DNA of 64,000 nt, taken from Moringa oleifera. Its lineage: Eukaryota; Streptophyta; Magnoliopsida; Brassicales; Moringaceae. The stretch's first letter is position 1. The number at the start of each line of letters is the position of its first letter. Shown here piece by piece: positions 11,711 through 25,070 of the stretch. Location: the NCBI GenBank assembly GCA_021397835.1, contig JAJFZO010000356.1, forward strand, positions 960,479 through 1,024,478. Direction: 5' to 3'. The notes beneath the pieces are model-generated. The model saw only the letters and a program-made list of their open reading frames with translations. It was not told the origin of the DNA and made no database searches. The position numbers were made by a program, and so were the translations under genes.

Positions 11711-13329
11711 GTATTTCGCTTAGGATTATTCTTTTCTAACATGTAGTAATAAGAAAGTAGTTATTGATACGACTTGATTGGGTCCCCAAATGTCAAACCC
11801 AAAGCATGCTTTTTTATTTGCCTTGTTGTATAATATCCTAGTGTTCTTCCTTATATGTACCTTATGGAGATTCTAAAGCTTTATTACTAACAAACTGCGT
11901 CTCAAACTTGAAGCACTTATATGATGGATCCTAAAAATTCAAAGCTGCTCTAATTAAAGGTTTCTTTTATCTAAATGAATATCAATTCCCCTATATGCCT
12001 CAATTTTTTTGTGAAGCTTATCCTATTCTCAAGGTTTAATTGATCCCAGATTTGTTTTAACTCGGTTAGATCATTCTCTCTTAGTGCTCGATTCACTTCA
12101 ACTGGCATCTTGGATAGGATTTGATAGCGTATACAATCTCCAAATCTTGTTTGGGGTTTGTTTAAACTAACTCTGTGCAGCTCAACCTGAAATTAGAGTA
12201 AGTCTGGTCTATTCTCTAGACACTTGTGAGATATCCATTTTCAAAAGCTCTTAGAAAACTAAGTAAAATCTCTTTTATAGCTTTATAATGATATGAATGT
12301 TGATTTCTAGATGTCATGACGCGTATGCAAAAGAATGACAAAAAACCATGAAAGGTATGAGGTTTATGATAATATAACACATGACACTTCAATATCTCCT
12401 ATTCCATTTAGGTTCATCACCAAGTAAGGTTAAAAGATTCTAGCAAGGTTTGACATAGGGTTTCTACTATATGCAAGACATGACTTGAGATTGGGTTTTA
12501 AGGTAAGACCTAGTTTCTAACGGTTCTCAAACCCACCTTTATGCTAAATATGCACAAGGTATGTTTGGCATCATTATCATCGTTGTAGATGCTTAATTAC
12601 ATCTTTAAAATAATATGATGCTAAAAGTTAGATCTGATTAGGTGAGATGCATAGCATGCATGGAGGCTAAGTTACCTCTTGAATGCTTGCGTCTTCCATC
12701 TCTCCTAATAGAAGATCGGTCACATAAAACTTAGCTTGGGTATAAAGCCTATGCACATGCATGATGATGATATGTGTGAGAAGGTCATCTTATTGCAGCA
12801 ATATACAAAACAAAATGTAACTTATAAGCAAACATCATGAATTGAGCTCACATCGGGCATATATTATACCTCTCATAAGCATAGATTGGAGTCAAGATCA
12901 AACGAGGCCTTTCAATAGTCAAAAATTTATTTGATTTAACATTTGGTTGAATCTCTAACCAAATCCATAATGGAGTTCTCAGCTCTTACAATGAGATTTT
13001 TAATTGAAGCCTTGAAGTGAAAATGGCTTTGGTTCTGAAATATGTTTTAAGCTAATTTTAATTTTAAAAATAATTTTAAAAACTGAAGTTGCCACTAATC
13101 TTCTGTGTAACATCATTGGTCACTAATTTTTTTTTTAAATTCTTTTCATAAGAAAAAAATAAAACAAAGTAAGATAGTGGTTTATTTCTTTAGAAGATTT
13201 GAAATCGAAAATCAGTTACGCGTGGGGAAGGTTTAGCACCTACAAGCGCCCAATATTTGGTACCAATTAAATGGAATGATCTTTAACCTTAAATACGATT
13301 CTAATTTGATATTGATCCTATTTTTACTA

Positions 13330-13545
13330 AGGTAATTCATGTGTGTGTATATATATGCACACACAAACATACATAATCAATTTTAAGATCTGAAAACAAA
13401 TTCCTTTTATTTGAAGAATTAGAAAACAACTATATCATATTTCTAATCTCCAAAAACTTTTTACAAAACAAATCTATAACAAACATAACATACACATGCG
13501 CGCGAGCGCACACACACACATATACACATATACGTAAGAAAAGAT
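13330..13545. repeat. Microsatellites: GT/TA, CA, CG/CA tracts
   Basis: At 13341-13377 there is (GT)n(AT)n followed by CA-rich DNA. At 13490-13535 there is a mixed ACACATGCGCGCGAGCGCAC tract running into (CA)n and CATATA. These are simple sequence repeats with no coding meaning. Confidence 0.8.
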
Positions 13546-15049
13546 TATATCTGCAAGATTTGAATCTTAAATCGCTACCATACTGTCACAAATAGTAGTT
13601 TAAGATCAAAGACTCGCTTCTCCAAGATTTAGGCTTCTCTTTATCTAAGCTTAAGGAGATCTAAAAAACAAAGACCACTAAATTTGCTATAAAATTTCGC
13701 AAATAAGCGAAGGTCCTTACATAATTCATTTAAGTTCTATTTATATTTAGGGATGAAAACCTACCAAAATCCTAAGAAATACAAGCTGCAAAAAGGACTA
13801 TAGTGCATGTTAAGCTAATCCGAGTAAAATATGCATTTGTGTGTGCTTCACCAATTGTCCTATGCACCCTTCTACAGCCATTTACAATCTTCTATATTGT
13901 CTTGGATCTAATCAACCTTCAACTTTTAAACGTCCATACTGAGATCGGTCTTATCTTCAACACTTAGCATTTTCATGAAGTTACTTTTACTAGTGAGATC
14001 GAGTCGACTCAACAGGTTGATACTCAAAATTGATGTGAGATCGTCATGAGTCAGCATTTTAACATTTCAAATGAATGTGAGATAAGTACAAGTCAGCATT
14101 TTAATGATTTGGATTGATGTGGAGAAAGTTGTGCCATTTGTATTCCAGGGATGATGTCGGATTAGAATAGTATTTTGCATTATGCCGCTGTTTTTGCCCT
14201 TTAAATGCATGTCACCAAGTGGCTCCTCTTCTTAGATCGACAATCATATCTTGCCTTGAATATCAGGCTGCAGCCTTTTTTATTTTCTTTGTATCACTTT
14301 GCCTTAATTGTCATACCATTTTTTTCTTTATCTTTGCAAGCATACTCTCTACAACTCCACTTATTTTTCCTTTCTCTGGCATTTTTTTGATTTAAATCTT
14401 TTACTTTCAACTTTTGGTAAGCTTTTTCCTCTATTAGCTTTTCTTTCTTTTATCTTCGATGGATTATATTAAGTCCTCTGTTAGCCTTTTTCCTCTATTA
14501 GCTTTTCTCTGCCTTAATTTTAAATATTTTTAAAAAAAATTAAAACCATTCATTACCATTAGCTCTATTTATGCTTCACAATGTTGACCAAGTGTCTTCT
14601 GATAATACCAGAATTAAAATTAATGCATTATTGTGACAAGCATGGCAACATTACATATCTTAAACTAAGCTACAGAGTTCAAAGAATTCAATAAGCATTC
14701 ACAAAGCTGCCATAATTGTACAAACAAGAGCAACGGAAGAATGTGAGGATGCATGCTTCAAACACCAAACAAGATGACCAGAAATAATAAACTTGTAGTT
14801 CATGAAGTTGGCAAACTAATAAAACAGCATTTTTTATGCTAAACCAATTGAATTATTTCAACTTCTAGCTGTTTACAGTTAAAAAGAATAAATTCCACCC
14901 ATATTAATCTTAACCTATGTTATAAGACCCAAACTCCATACTATCGGGGCAAAAGAATCAAATCAACCTTCCAAGAAAAGGTAATTTTACAAAAGAAGAA
15001 AAAGATTAACAGGAAAGGAAAATGACTAGAGCCCAACCTCTCTCTCAAT
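13546..15049. other. Intergenic DNA and 3' flank of the MYB gene
   Basis: No gene was recognised. Short open frames here, for example 14205-14390, are T-rich and hydrophobic by composition. The last 100-200 bases presumably hold the 3' UTR of the MYB gene. Confidence 0.6.
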
Positions 15050-18000
15050 TCAAACAGCTTGAATTGCACTCTTGCCCTTGCTTATATCTGATGCACTGCC
15101 AGGAGCTTTTGTATGAAACGCTGATTGCCTAGATGGCTCTCCCAATAACTTTAAGGAGGGTGGTGAAGGCTCTCTGTGCCCCCTCTCTCTCTCTCCTATA
15201 CACAGATGAGACATGCCTACCAACTGATCAACATTCACAGGCTCCTTGCAGAGGATTGGAACTGGTTTTAGGACCTGATGTTGAGAAGTCTCGGCAACCT
15301 TCTGCTGTTCTTCCGCAAGGGCAGCATTTTGGGGCCAAAACAGGTAAGGGACAGGTACATAACTAGGAAACATTCCACGAACCATGGGAGCAAACCCACT
15401 TGATGGCATGACAATTTGACCAGCTTCCTTGGTTATTTCTTGCGATGCAGCTTCCATTGGTTCAAATTTTGAATTCAGTGAGAGATTTAATGAAGGTTGT
15501 GGTTTTGCAATATCAGTTTCTTTTGCACTAGGAGAAGGCAGCAACACTTGTTCCTCTGGCACTGTTGGTGTATCTGTGACCTGAAACACAAGTAACAATT
15601 GTCATCAAATTTTATGCATCCCAATCGTGTTTTTGGTATCACCAGGTGAACAAAAATTATGTGTTCCTAATTTATGAGCATCAAGACAACAAATCATTTG
15701 CCTCCAGCACACATACACATGCATCAAGAACGCATGTAGAGATTGCATTATTACAATGAAAAAAGGGATTGACTGATACTATCAGTATCAAGTAAAGCAT
15801 GCTGCCACATTAAATAGGGCTCCTTCACTCCATCAACAAAAGTGAATGAATATATAATCAGTGCCATATGCTCTCGATGTTATCTTAAGCTAGTCTTCTT
15901 CAGTGTTATATGTGCTGTGATCACTCCCATTACTCTTTCAAGGTGCATGTTAAGCTGGACTCTGGACACCATTGTGTTAATGTGTAAGTTTTACACTTGA
16001 TCAAGAAGGGTCCTCATGGGTCCAATTTTCCCCAGGTTCTTTGCATGCATGTGGGTGGATAAGGACGCAGGTGCAAACATTCACACTTGGGAAACATGTA
16101 AAAATAAAAAGTAGAATACAAACCATATCATCAGGAACCATGTCAAATAGGCTAGAGCGTCTTTTTCTTCTGGTAGAATTAGTTTGCCGTATGAAATACT
16201 TCTGGGCATGACTGGCCACCTGGGTGGGAGTCCTTGAAATGACAAAGTTTCGTGCTATACCACGCCAGTCCCCTTTTCCCAGTTTCTGAAGGCCAATTAA
16301 GAAGAGTCGATGCTCCTCTTCCGTCCATGGAACACCTGTAATCCAAATCCAGTTGTTTAAGAGGAAATATCCATTCAGAGATTTGAGCCATGCTTGATAA
16401 TGTGACAAGTTAGGAAGTGGAACAGTAAATGAATCATATTCTACTGCCCATCTCTTGGCCTTGTTTAATAATACAGCCATCAAGAAGCAGAGACTATGGA
16501 TATCAAATCAATCAACGCCACAACCAAACACCAATTCAGTACACCAGCCCTTAACTTTCAGAAGGTAAATCCAATGTTACAATACAGGACTGCCCTGTCA
16601 TTAATCAAGACAATCAAAGAAATGCACAAAAGAAAGTCACCAAAAAATGCAAATCACACCAATAGTTTCCCTAGTATATGGCAAATAAGATCAAGTGACA
16701 TCTCCCACTGACGACAACCAACAAATATGTTTCTGTAACTAAATGTTATCCAACAAAACCAATGCAAAAATAATGTTATTCCATTAGAAAACTCTAAATC
16801 ACATGGGAAAGGGTCTCTTCTTCCCTGAAAAAGAATCAACAGAAGAATTATGCACCACCGGCGACCTAGTCCCCATAAATGAGAAACATACACTACTTGA
16901 CAATGAATTCTCATAACAGCAGCTCTACTCACTGAAGTTAATTTGTATATAAATATAAGTACACATCAAGACATATAACTCATGTCATAAGATTAAAATA
17001 ACCACTAAAGACCAGACTAATCAGAATCCAAAGGCCTGAAATTCTGTCCTTAAGCATCTGCCTCACCTAAAGAAGTAAATAAAGTAGTAAGACCAGCAAG
17101 TTACAGGAAAGTTGAATGGGACTAGACAAGGCATCAAGTTCAAATATCACTTCAGGTAAACTATTGCACCAGCTTCCTTCTCCCCCTCAAATTCCAGATG
17201 CCCAGTAGGACAAAATGCTGCCATACAGGGATTCACCATAATTTTAAGCATGCATAGTTCATGAATTGCATCTTATATGGTACTGTTTAGGCAAAGGCAT
17301 TGTTTACACAGAGGCCAAACTTCCAAGAACAAAGCAGCTTACCATAGAGCTTTTACCAAAAATTTGTGAAGAATCTATTTTCACCTTTAATCCCCAATTT
17401 GACCCAGAATACCGAACAAGTTTTCAGAACAAATATTGCAAAACCACTCAAAATGGAAGATTTGAGTTTCACCGGAATGCAGAGCAAGATTGTCATTATG
17501 GGAACTAAATAAATCAAGAAATCCTGTATTAAAAATACCAAATAAGCACCTTCATTACTCAAGACGAGCAGTATTTATAGAGTAAAATTCTCTTCACTAA
17601 GAAACCATTACACAGACCATTCCCCATTGATTCATAGTTGATTATTAAAAATTGTGCATACGAGAACATTATTTAAAGCATGGGAGAAAATGCAAACACC
17701 CCAACCATCAACCAAGAAAAAAAAAATCTTTCACATTGCAGAGACTAATGAATGTTTAGTGGAAAAAGAAAATTATTGCATTCTGGCTCGAGTCAAACTA
17801 ATACAAGAATGTAAAAAGGTATCTAAGAGCAAACATGTTCACCTTGTGAGGAGAATTTATTTTGTTTGTCATCAAAAATTTAAGCTAATATTTTAAGTCT
17901 AATAATAAAATAGGTAGATTAAAAAAAAAAACTTACATTACTTCTGATCCTGTAATTTAGTCAAACAATCAAGATTTTACAACAATCCATTCAAAAAACC

Positions 18001-18651
18001 TCACAATCATAGAACTAAAATTGAATTAGCTATTAAACAGACATTTAGACAATATAAAATCGATGTTAAGGTGAAAAGTTCAAGCAGAATAGCACTAAAA
18101 CTAACACATACACCCTCACAGAACATAAAAGCAAAATTATTCAATTTGACAAGAGGTAAAAAACAAGAATAATCTCATCCAAGCAACTTCTAGCTTAAGA
18201 TGACGAACTTCAACAATCAATCCAAGCATCAAGCCAGACAAAATCATGCCATTATCAGACATAAGACACGCCATACTAGGTTCATATCCATTGAGTGGTT
18301 TATTCACTTCCAGAAAAAGACAAATACTATAGTACCCTTCTTTCTCTCTCCACGCCTGTTGGTGGACCCGGAGCCGTGGGCCGGGTCATCGGAAAGGTAA
18401 CCATCAGGCAGGTGGTTCAGGTCGCGGATATGATCGGAGAGCGGGGAGCCGGGATTGGGCGAGGCGGTGGACGACGATGAATGATGGAGCGTGGACAGGT
18501 TGCCCATGCTCGCGCTCTTCTTGATGATGGAGCCATCGGTTAATCGCACGCCGAACAGTTTGACGCTCCCGGTACACGCGCCACCCCCACGCGTCGGGCA
18601 AGTGCGAGAGTTATGCCCATTGTTGCTGCAATGCGAGCACCGCCGAGTCAT
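15050..18651 (-). CDS. CCHC-knuckle 1R-MYB (SHAQKYF) transcription factor, At3g16350-like
   Basis: There are three coding exons on the minus strand: 18651-18336, 16335-16124 and 15580-15050, giving 352 aa. All splice sites are GT-AG and the phases agree. Residues 5-18 form a CX2CX4HX4C zinc knuckle (C5, C8, H13, C18). Residues about 107-156 are a single MYB repeat, starting VPWTEEEH and ending in SHAQKYF at 147-153. SLNLSL at about 206-211 is an EAR-type (LxLxL) repression motif. The C-terminus [10 protein letters not shown] matches, from memory, the end of Arabidopsis At3g16350. Proteins of this class bind I-box/TATCC-like DNA and mostly repress in the nucleus. MTRRCSHC is the usual family start, but an in-frame ATG 21 bases upstream (18672) would add seven residues. 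Intron 1 is 2.0 kb and intron 2 is 543 bp. Exon 1 is much more GC-rich than its surroundings. Confidence 0.93.
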
Positions 18652-18721
18652 TACTCGGCCGGTCACCACCACTCAGGAAACGTAAAACAAAATGTAAAGA
18701 AGGGTTCAATTATAATATCTG

Positions 18722-18729
18722 TATTTATA
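18722..18729 (-). promoter_or_regulatory. Possible TATA box of the MYB gene
   Basis: The minus strand reads TATAAATA about 70 bases upstream of the ATG at 18651. This would leave a 5' UTR of only about 40 nt. A longer pyrimidine-rich leader transcribed from further upstream (18750-18900 is GA-rich on the plus strand) is an equally reasonable alternative. Confidence 0.3.
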
Positions 18730-18739
18730 GATATAGAGC

Positions 18740-18910
18740 GAGAGAAGAGGCACTTTTAGAGAGGGAGATATAGTAGAGAGAGAAATCGAGATAGAGAGAG
18801 ATAAGAGAGGGTAGGGTTGCATGGTAAGAAAGAAGAAAAGAAAGATAGGAATTTAATTGGTGTGCGTGTGCTAGGAGCAGAGGAGAGACAGAAGGGGGGG
18901 GGTGGTGTTG
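18740..18910. repeat. GA/CT-rich leader or promoter tract of the MYB gene
   Basis: The plus strand is rich in GAGA units (CTCT on the gene strand) and ends in a run of nine G at about 18894-18902. Pyrimidine-rich tracts (Y patches) are common around plant transcription starts. Open frames in this tract encode only Ser/Leu-rich strings and are composition artefacts. Confidence 0.5.
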
Positions 18911-19040
18911 GGAGAGGGGCATTTTGGAGATTAAAGTAATTTTGGGCGCAGAGGAACGCGGTGGATCGCTCGTTGTTATGTGTGTAGAATGACGCTTTTA
19001 TCCTGCTTCCTTTTCCTTTGACTGCGTGTTGATTTTCCAT

Positions 19041-22000
19041 TTTTCTTTTCCTTTTCGGTTTTCCTTTTGATTCGGGTTTTCAGATTTACAGTATATTATT
19101 ATCTCACAACAGATGCCTAAACGGGCAAATATCAACCAATAATTATTAATTTTCCAAATCTGGATTTTTTAAAAAAACTATTTTCCTCTTCACTCTCTCT
19201 CCGCTTCCCAAACTCCACCCACGCATCTTTGAGGACAGGAAACTGTAAAAAATGGTTAAAATATTATTAGAAATTTCTTTATAAATGTTATTTTTTATTT
19301 TTTAATTAATTTTCAAAACTGCTTAACGATTCACATGCAATTTGTGGACAAGATGTTATAATTATATTATTAAATGAATTTTAAATATTTATAATGTTCC
19401 TAAGCCGCTAATCCTGCTCCAAGAAAAGAAAAAGTGTAGAAACAAAGGGAAGGCTGCGATGCACTGGATAATTTATTTTGGTAGCTATCAGTAAAGATAA
19501 GAGGGATGAGGTTAAGTCAAAATCTGGACAACCTTGTTTTCCTCAGAGACGGACGCTTGTGATACAAGACAGACTCATTACAAGACATTTCAGTTGCATT
19601 ACGACTTAATTGCCCTTCCCATGTTGAGCATTCGGCGGCTAAAAGAACAAGGGTATAATTGGAAATTTGCTAGATCTTAATATCATTTATAGTCAGTTGT
19701 TTCAAATCAATTAGGAGTGTGCTAACTCCACTAAATAAATCTACGGAAGATAGCGCTACCGGACCGGAAAGTTGTACGTGGCAAATCAGAAGGTGCTATG
19801 TATGACGCTGTGGCCCACTTGGGTACTCAGGTGGGAGGACAGTGTTAGAGGTACACCACAAACTTGCATAGGCAACAGTACATTAGATGAAACCACATTT
19901 TGTTTTTGGAGGCTAATCCAAATCCAGTAATCCAGAGAGGATCATATTTGCTAATTATTATGTCTTTCAAAGATCTTTTGCTTCTTGTGGTAGATGAGTT
20001 AATGTACTGATTGCTGGTCACATCAACAAAGCTTCTTTATTTAATTCTTTCTTTTAATTATTTTTATTTTTTTCTATTTTTTTTCTAAAGTCCTTCTCTT
20101 TATGTTATATTAATAATGATATTGATAATCATTTTTTGTTTTTTTTTATAATTGATGTAAATGTTGGTTTTAAATAGAATATAGATTTTGTGCTCATTTA
20201 ATACATGGTAATATTTTAAATATATATTCATATTGAGTGAAATGTATGAATACAATCCATTTTAATTATTTTTTATTGATGCAAAAAAAAAAAGAAAATC
20301 TATCCTTTTTATAATCCTTGATTAAACATCTTGATATATTAAAGTTATATAAATAAATAAATTCAATCTTTATCTTTTTTTATATAATTTTTTCTGATAA
20401 AGATATATAGATTCTATTGTCATACCTTTTGTAATATGATGGTGGAAATAAGAATGGCAATGAATTGGATTTTCCAACTCAATCTCATCCTAATTGGATG
20501 AATTCCAAAAGCCTTGAAACGGATTTAGGAAGAATTTGATTTTAAATTTTAAGATCTAGATCAAGCTGATATAAAAATAAGGATATCCACTACTCAATCT
20601 TGGTTATATATTATTCTAACATTCCTGATATAAAAATCTAATTTTTGCATTAATTTTTAATTTATGTCGAATTATTTTTAAATTTATATTTAATGATAAT
20701 TCTAATCTTTGTAAAGTTCTTATATTGATAACAGTTCATAATTCAAATTTTAAATTTAATGAGATCAAGCATACAAAATTAAGATCAACAATTACATTGA
20801 AGGAGGAAAAACTTTTAGTTTCAAAATTATCACACTTTTTTAATTAAAATGTATTACATGCACGTGTTTTTAAAATTTTTTTAATAATTAATGCATCTTA
20901 CCTTTGATCACTTTATTTGTAATTCATAATCTTGATAATATTTATTTTTTAATATTTAAGTTTGACATGAATACAAATTCATGAACGTCATTTACTATAT
21001 TTATTTGTTCGTCTACAACAGTATGATCAATAATTATTCACTTAACATTCTCTGGTGTATGTGAATGTGGTCATATAATTAGTTCATTATCTTTATTATT
21101 TATAGGCGATTATTTTTATTTTTGAAAGTTCTCTTATATCATAATTTCTATTACATTTATTTATGTTTTTTTTGTATTATATTTTATGTTTTCCTTAAAA
21201 CGTCACTTAAAATTTATTGAATAATTAATTTGATAAATTTTTCTTATCGATTTTGTTGAGATTTTGCATGGATTCTAAATCGATCTTATCATCAATATAG
21301 TGATCTAAAGAGCTATATTTTAAGAGAAGAATATGCTATGATCCTTCAAACTTAATTAATTTTTCTTAAAATTTTAATTACATCGAATTTCAAAATTTTG
21401 AGTTAGTTTATGAATATGAGAAATATATTTGTTTTACTATTATCTTCATTTAGAAGATTAATATTTTCTTTCCTTTTCTTTTAGTTTTTGTCTTTCTTTT
21501 TTCATTTACCCAATTACACATCTTGATTTTATGATCTATAGAAAACAGCAATTTATGCTTGGTGGAAGATTCAAATTTTACATTGTTGATGTCAATTATT
21601 ATTTAGTTATCTTTTTTATTATATAGTATTGTAGATTCATTTTATTTTAAAAAGAAAAATCTTTTTATGCACTATCACATCTTTGATATTCAATTTAAAT
21701 TTTAAAATTATAATTCCATAGCATTTTATGAGTTTATAAATAATTTGAATTTAGTGTATAAAACATATAAATTAAATTTAAAATATTAATATTATGTATA
21801 ATTTTATGTTTGATAATTTATAATGTTACTTTAAAATAAAAAAAAATTATATGCCTATCACAACGATTTTGCAATTAGAGTCAAATTCTCAAAGTGATTT
21901 CAATCCTCTACTTTTCCTTCTGATTATAAATTTAAGAATAAAAAGGAATGAGGTGAAATTCTATCTTATTGATTTCAAAAATAAAAATACAGGTAAAATA

Positions 22001-24956
22001 AAAATCTTAATGCACAAATGTTTTCTAAATTTATAATTAAGACATAGTAAATATAAAAAAAAAAATGAATTATGTCTTCCTTTTGTTTTACATCCTAAGT
22101 ATATACATATGATGTTTCAGTTTAGATCATGTAATTAACTTTTTAGAAAAATTATATAAATTAAGAATTTTATACAATAAATTTTGATTATATTTGAAAT
22201 TTTTATAAAATTAAAAAATATTCATGTTATAATCATGAAAAAATCAAAAAAAAATTCTATTAAAATAAATATTTATTTAATTTATATTTTTAAAATTTTA
22301 AGTTTATAAAAAATAGCTCGAAAGAAAAAAATAATTCAAAAATTTAGGAATAAACTTAAAATGAAATGTAAATTTATTTCAATTATTTTTTAGTATTTGA
22401 ATAATAAAAATATCTTCGATTTTGTATAATTATTATTTTAATGTTTAATTGAATAAAATTAAAAAATTAAATATATATAATTAATTTAATCAATATATTG
22501 TGAAAAACGTGTTTAGTTCATAATTTTTTATATTTATTCTAATTTTGGTAATGTGGATGAAAAAAACTCTCAAAGATCATATATAGTCCAAAAGCAATTT
22601 TATCACGTAGTATATCTTTTTTTGCTTTTTAGGAAATTTAAGAATACATATTAAATCAAAATAGATTTTAGCAAAATATTATTTAAAAAATATATAAAAT
22701 TTATCAAATAAGATAAACTTTTTTAAAAAAATATTATACTCAAACAAAAATGAATATGTTGACTACATTAAATACTCCAAAATATGTTTAACACATGTAT
22801 GCTGCCTTCTATTTCTTAATTTTGTATAACATATTAGGTTAAATATCATTTAAAATTTTAAATTTTACCCTCTTTCTCCAATCAAACCTTTATTTTTAAA
22901 AAGTATCCAAATAAATTTTGGTATTTTAAGTTTATCAAAATTAAACTTTATTAAAAAATTTAAATATTAAAAATATTCAAATTAGTGATATTTTACAATG
23001 AATTTTGACTTATAATTTTTTATGAATGTAATAAAATATTTAAACTATCATCATAAAAAAGTTTAAAATTTTTTAAATATTAAAAATATTTTTTTAAAAA
23101 ATTATATCATTAAAAATTTAAAAATTTATAAAAAATAGTTAATTAGTTAAAAATTTTCAAATTTGATAAATAAAATAAAATATACATAAAATCTATTTAA
23201 GAAGTTTTTAATCATTTTTATTAAAAAATTATTAATTTTTTTAAATTATTTTAAATTAACATTTAATTTAAATAAAATTAATAAATAAAAATTCGTTTAA
23301 ATACATTTTAAAAATTAATATTTAATTTAAAATTAAATTCAAAAATTTAAATAATATTTATCTAAAATATTATTATGGATAGTGGGCGGTGTAGCACACG
23401 CAACGCTTTAACAACTGCAGAAAGGGAGATGGTGGGCTGCGGGATATCTATTTTTCTGGTCATACAGAACCTTATCTTAGGACAGAAGACTAAAGCTGGT
23501 TTGTACGGACACGTGATGGGCTAATTTTTAGGATTTGCCACGTGTCGACGCATACTTCGATGGGCAGCAAAGTCAAGCTTTGTAGGCTGCATGGACTTCT
23601 CTCCCAAGATAACGTAGGCCCCTTTTTATCTTTTGCAGAATCCCTCACCTAAAGTTGCTAAAAAAATTATTTAATGTTTTATAATTTAAAATCTACAATT
23701 GAATTATTTTTCATTTTTAATTAAATTTGTAGAGATTTGTAAAAATAGAGAAAACAAAAATATTCTCATTATTTTATAATTAAAATCATTTTTCTACACA
23801 TGCCTTATAATCATCAAACAAGCAAATTTATTTATTTTGTACACCATAAAAAATTTTATTCAAAATTTGTTTTACTGAAATGGATAATTCCCGACAAAAA
23901 TGATAATAGATATAAGACTTTTAAGATTTGGATGATTAAAGCTTATGATATTGACTATACTTTATTGGAACTGTATTATTAAATTAAAATAAGTACATGT
24001 AAATCATCTTATCTATTTGTCTTATTGTCTTATCTCATTAGCATGTTATTGTTCAATGTATCTAAATTATACAAATAATATTCTAATCTTTATCGAAAAC
24101 TTCTCACCCAGTCAAAAAAACTTCTTTAATTATGATATCATTAGATAGGAAACAAAGTTGATTACACAAATAAAAAGTTCAGATTGATCGTCCACTAGGT
24201 TCATGTTTCTTTTTAAGAAAAAAAAAAAAGAAAGGTTAGATCTTTGTAATAGGTTTTTTCAAGTTTTATTAATGAAGTGGTGTGGAATACATTTATCTTA
24301 TACTTGGTGGCTCTCATATAGCTATAAGGATCATCGCAACAGATGAGGGCCTTTTGATTATATTTAAACCACCAATGAGTTTTAAAAAATTGTAAATATC
24401 TAATCATCTTATTAGTGCTTTAAATAATTTCTTGTAGGATTTGAAGTCATCTAGTTTTATTTTAACTTGCCTTCTTACCAATTAATTAAGTTTCCATCAA
24501 AATTTAGGTTATTAAGCCAATAAAAAAATGTTTAGATTATCTTTTAAATCTTTATTTCATTCAAGATTCGTTATAAGATTTTAACGCCATAAACATATAT
24601 AAAATAGCCATTATCATAAAATGAATAATATACAAATACCACATAAATTAAAACAGATTATCAATATTGAAAAGAAGCTTAGGTTATAAAATGCATTTAG
24701 GCATGTAAAGCTTTTCTATAGATAATAAGAAAGAGCTTCTCCATGGTTTTCTTTAATAAAGACAAATTGACAGTGTCCATCCAAATCTCTACTACTTTTC
24801 TTTAACTCGGGCATTACATCAAGCAACCATTTCTTTCTTCCACTTCTTATCCCCATGTCAGTTTTAATATTATTTATACAAGATAAAATAATAAAAATAT
24901 TTAAATGCAACTAAGTTAATAAAATATTATGAAAATATCTCTCTAATATATCTTAT
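19041..24956. other. AT-rich intergenic region with GC-richer islands
   Basis: No gene was recognised. Most of 20040-23370 is very AT-rich, with repeated variants of 'aaatatttaaaaattttaaa'. Less AT-rich islands lie at 19440-19940 and 23375-23650. Neither encodes a recognisable protein. The second holds two ACGT-core G-box-like sites. The island nearer the MYB gene could be distal promoter. Confidence 0.6.
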
Positions 24957-25051
24957 TTTTTGGTATCAATTTGTTGTTATGTTGTTTACTTTTTATTATT
25001 ATACTTTTTGGTATTAATTTGTTGTTATGTTGGTTACTTTTTATTATTATC
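24957..25051 (+). repeat. 48 bp tandem duplication
   Basis: Two copies (24957-25004 and 25005-25051) share TTTTTGGTATCAATTTGTTG and the following bases to TTATTATTAT, with only a few substitutions. It lies just outside the left LTR of the minus-strand gypsy element. Confidence 0.9.
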
Positions 25052-25070
25052 TTGTTAATAATAAAAAGTA

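Larger units (their letters stand above)
1..13300 (+). mobile_element. Degenerate Ty3/gypsy retrotransposon, Tat/Ogre-like, open at left edge
   Basis: The protein remnants occur in gypsy order: a 5' extra ORF (about 480-1700), gag (about 2500-3000), protease (about 4260-4600), reverse transcriptase and RNase H (about 5350-6600), a second RNase H-like domain (about 6780-7200) and the C-terminal half of integrase (7280-7960). The extra 5' ORF and the second RNase H after the first are hallmarks of the plant Tat/Ogre lineage, which is family knowledge. All frames are broken by stops and frameshifts, so the copy is dead. A purine tract at 9743-9768 is a candidate polypurine tract, and everything beyond it to about 13300 would then be 3' LTR. 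The 5' LTR lies outside the window. The right boundary is uncertain because no second LTR is available for comparison. Confidence 0.8.
9771..13300 (+). repeat. Candidate 3' LTR / 3' non-coding end of the Tat-like element
   Basis: This 3.5 kb stretch follows the purine tract and has no coding potential. It contains three kinds of tandem repetition, annotated separately. It ends with a stretch near 13215-13263 (GTTACGCGTGGGGAAGG, then TTTAGCACC) that resembles, from memory, a conserved non-coding motif of long plant gypsy elements. LTRs of several kilobases are known in the Ogre/Tat group. The right end is estimated from where this motif stops. Confidence 0.35.

Noticed and set aside
15133..15366. 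77-codon plus-strand open frame
   Set aside because: Antisense shadow of exon 3 of the MYB gene.
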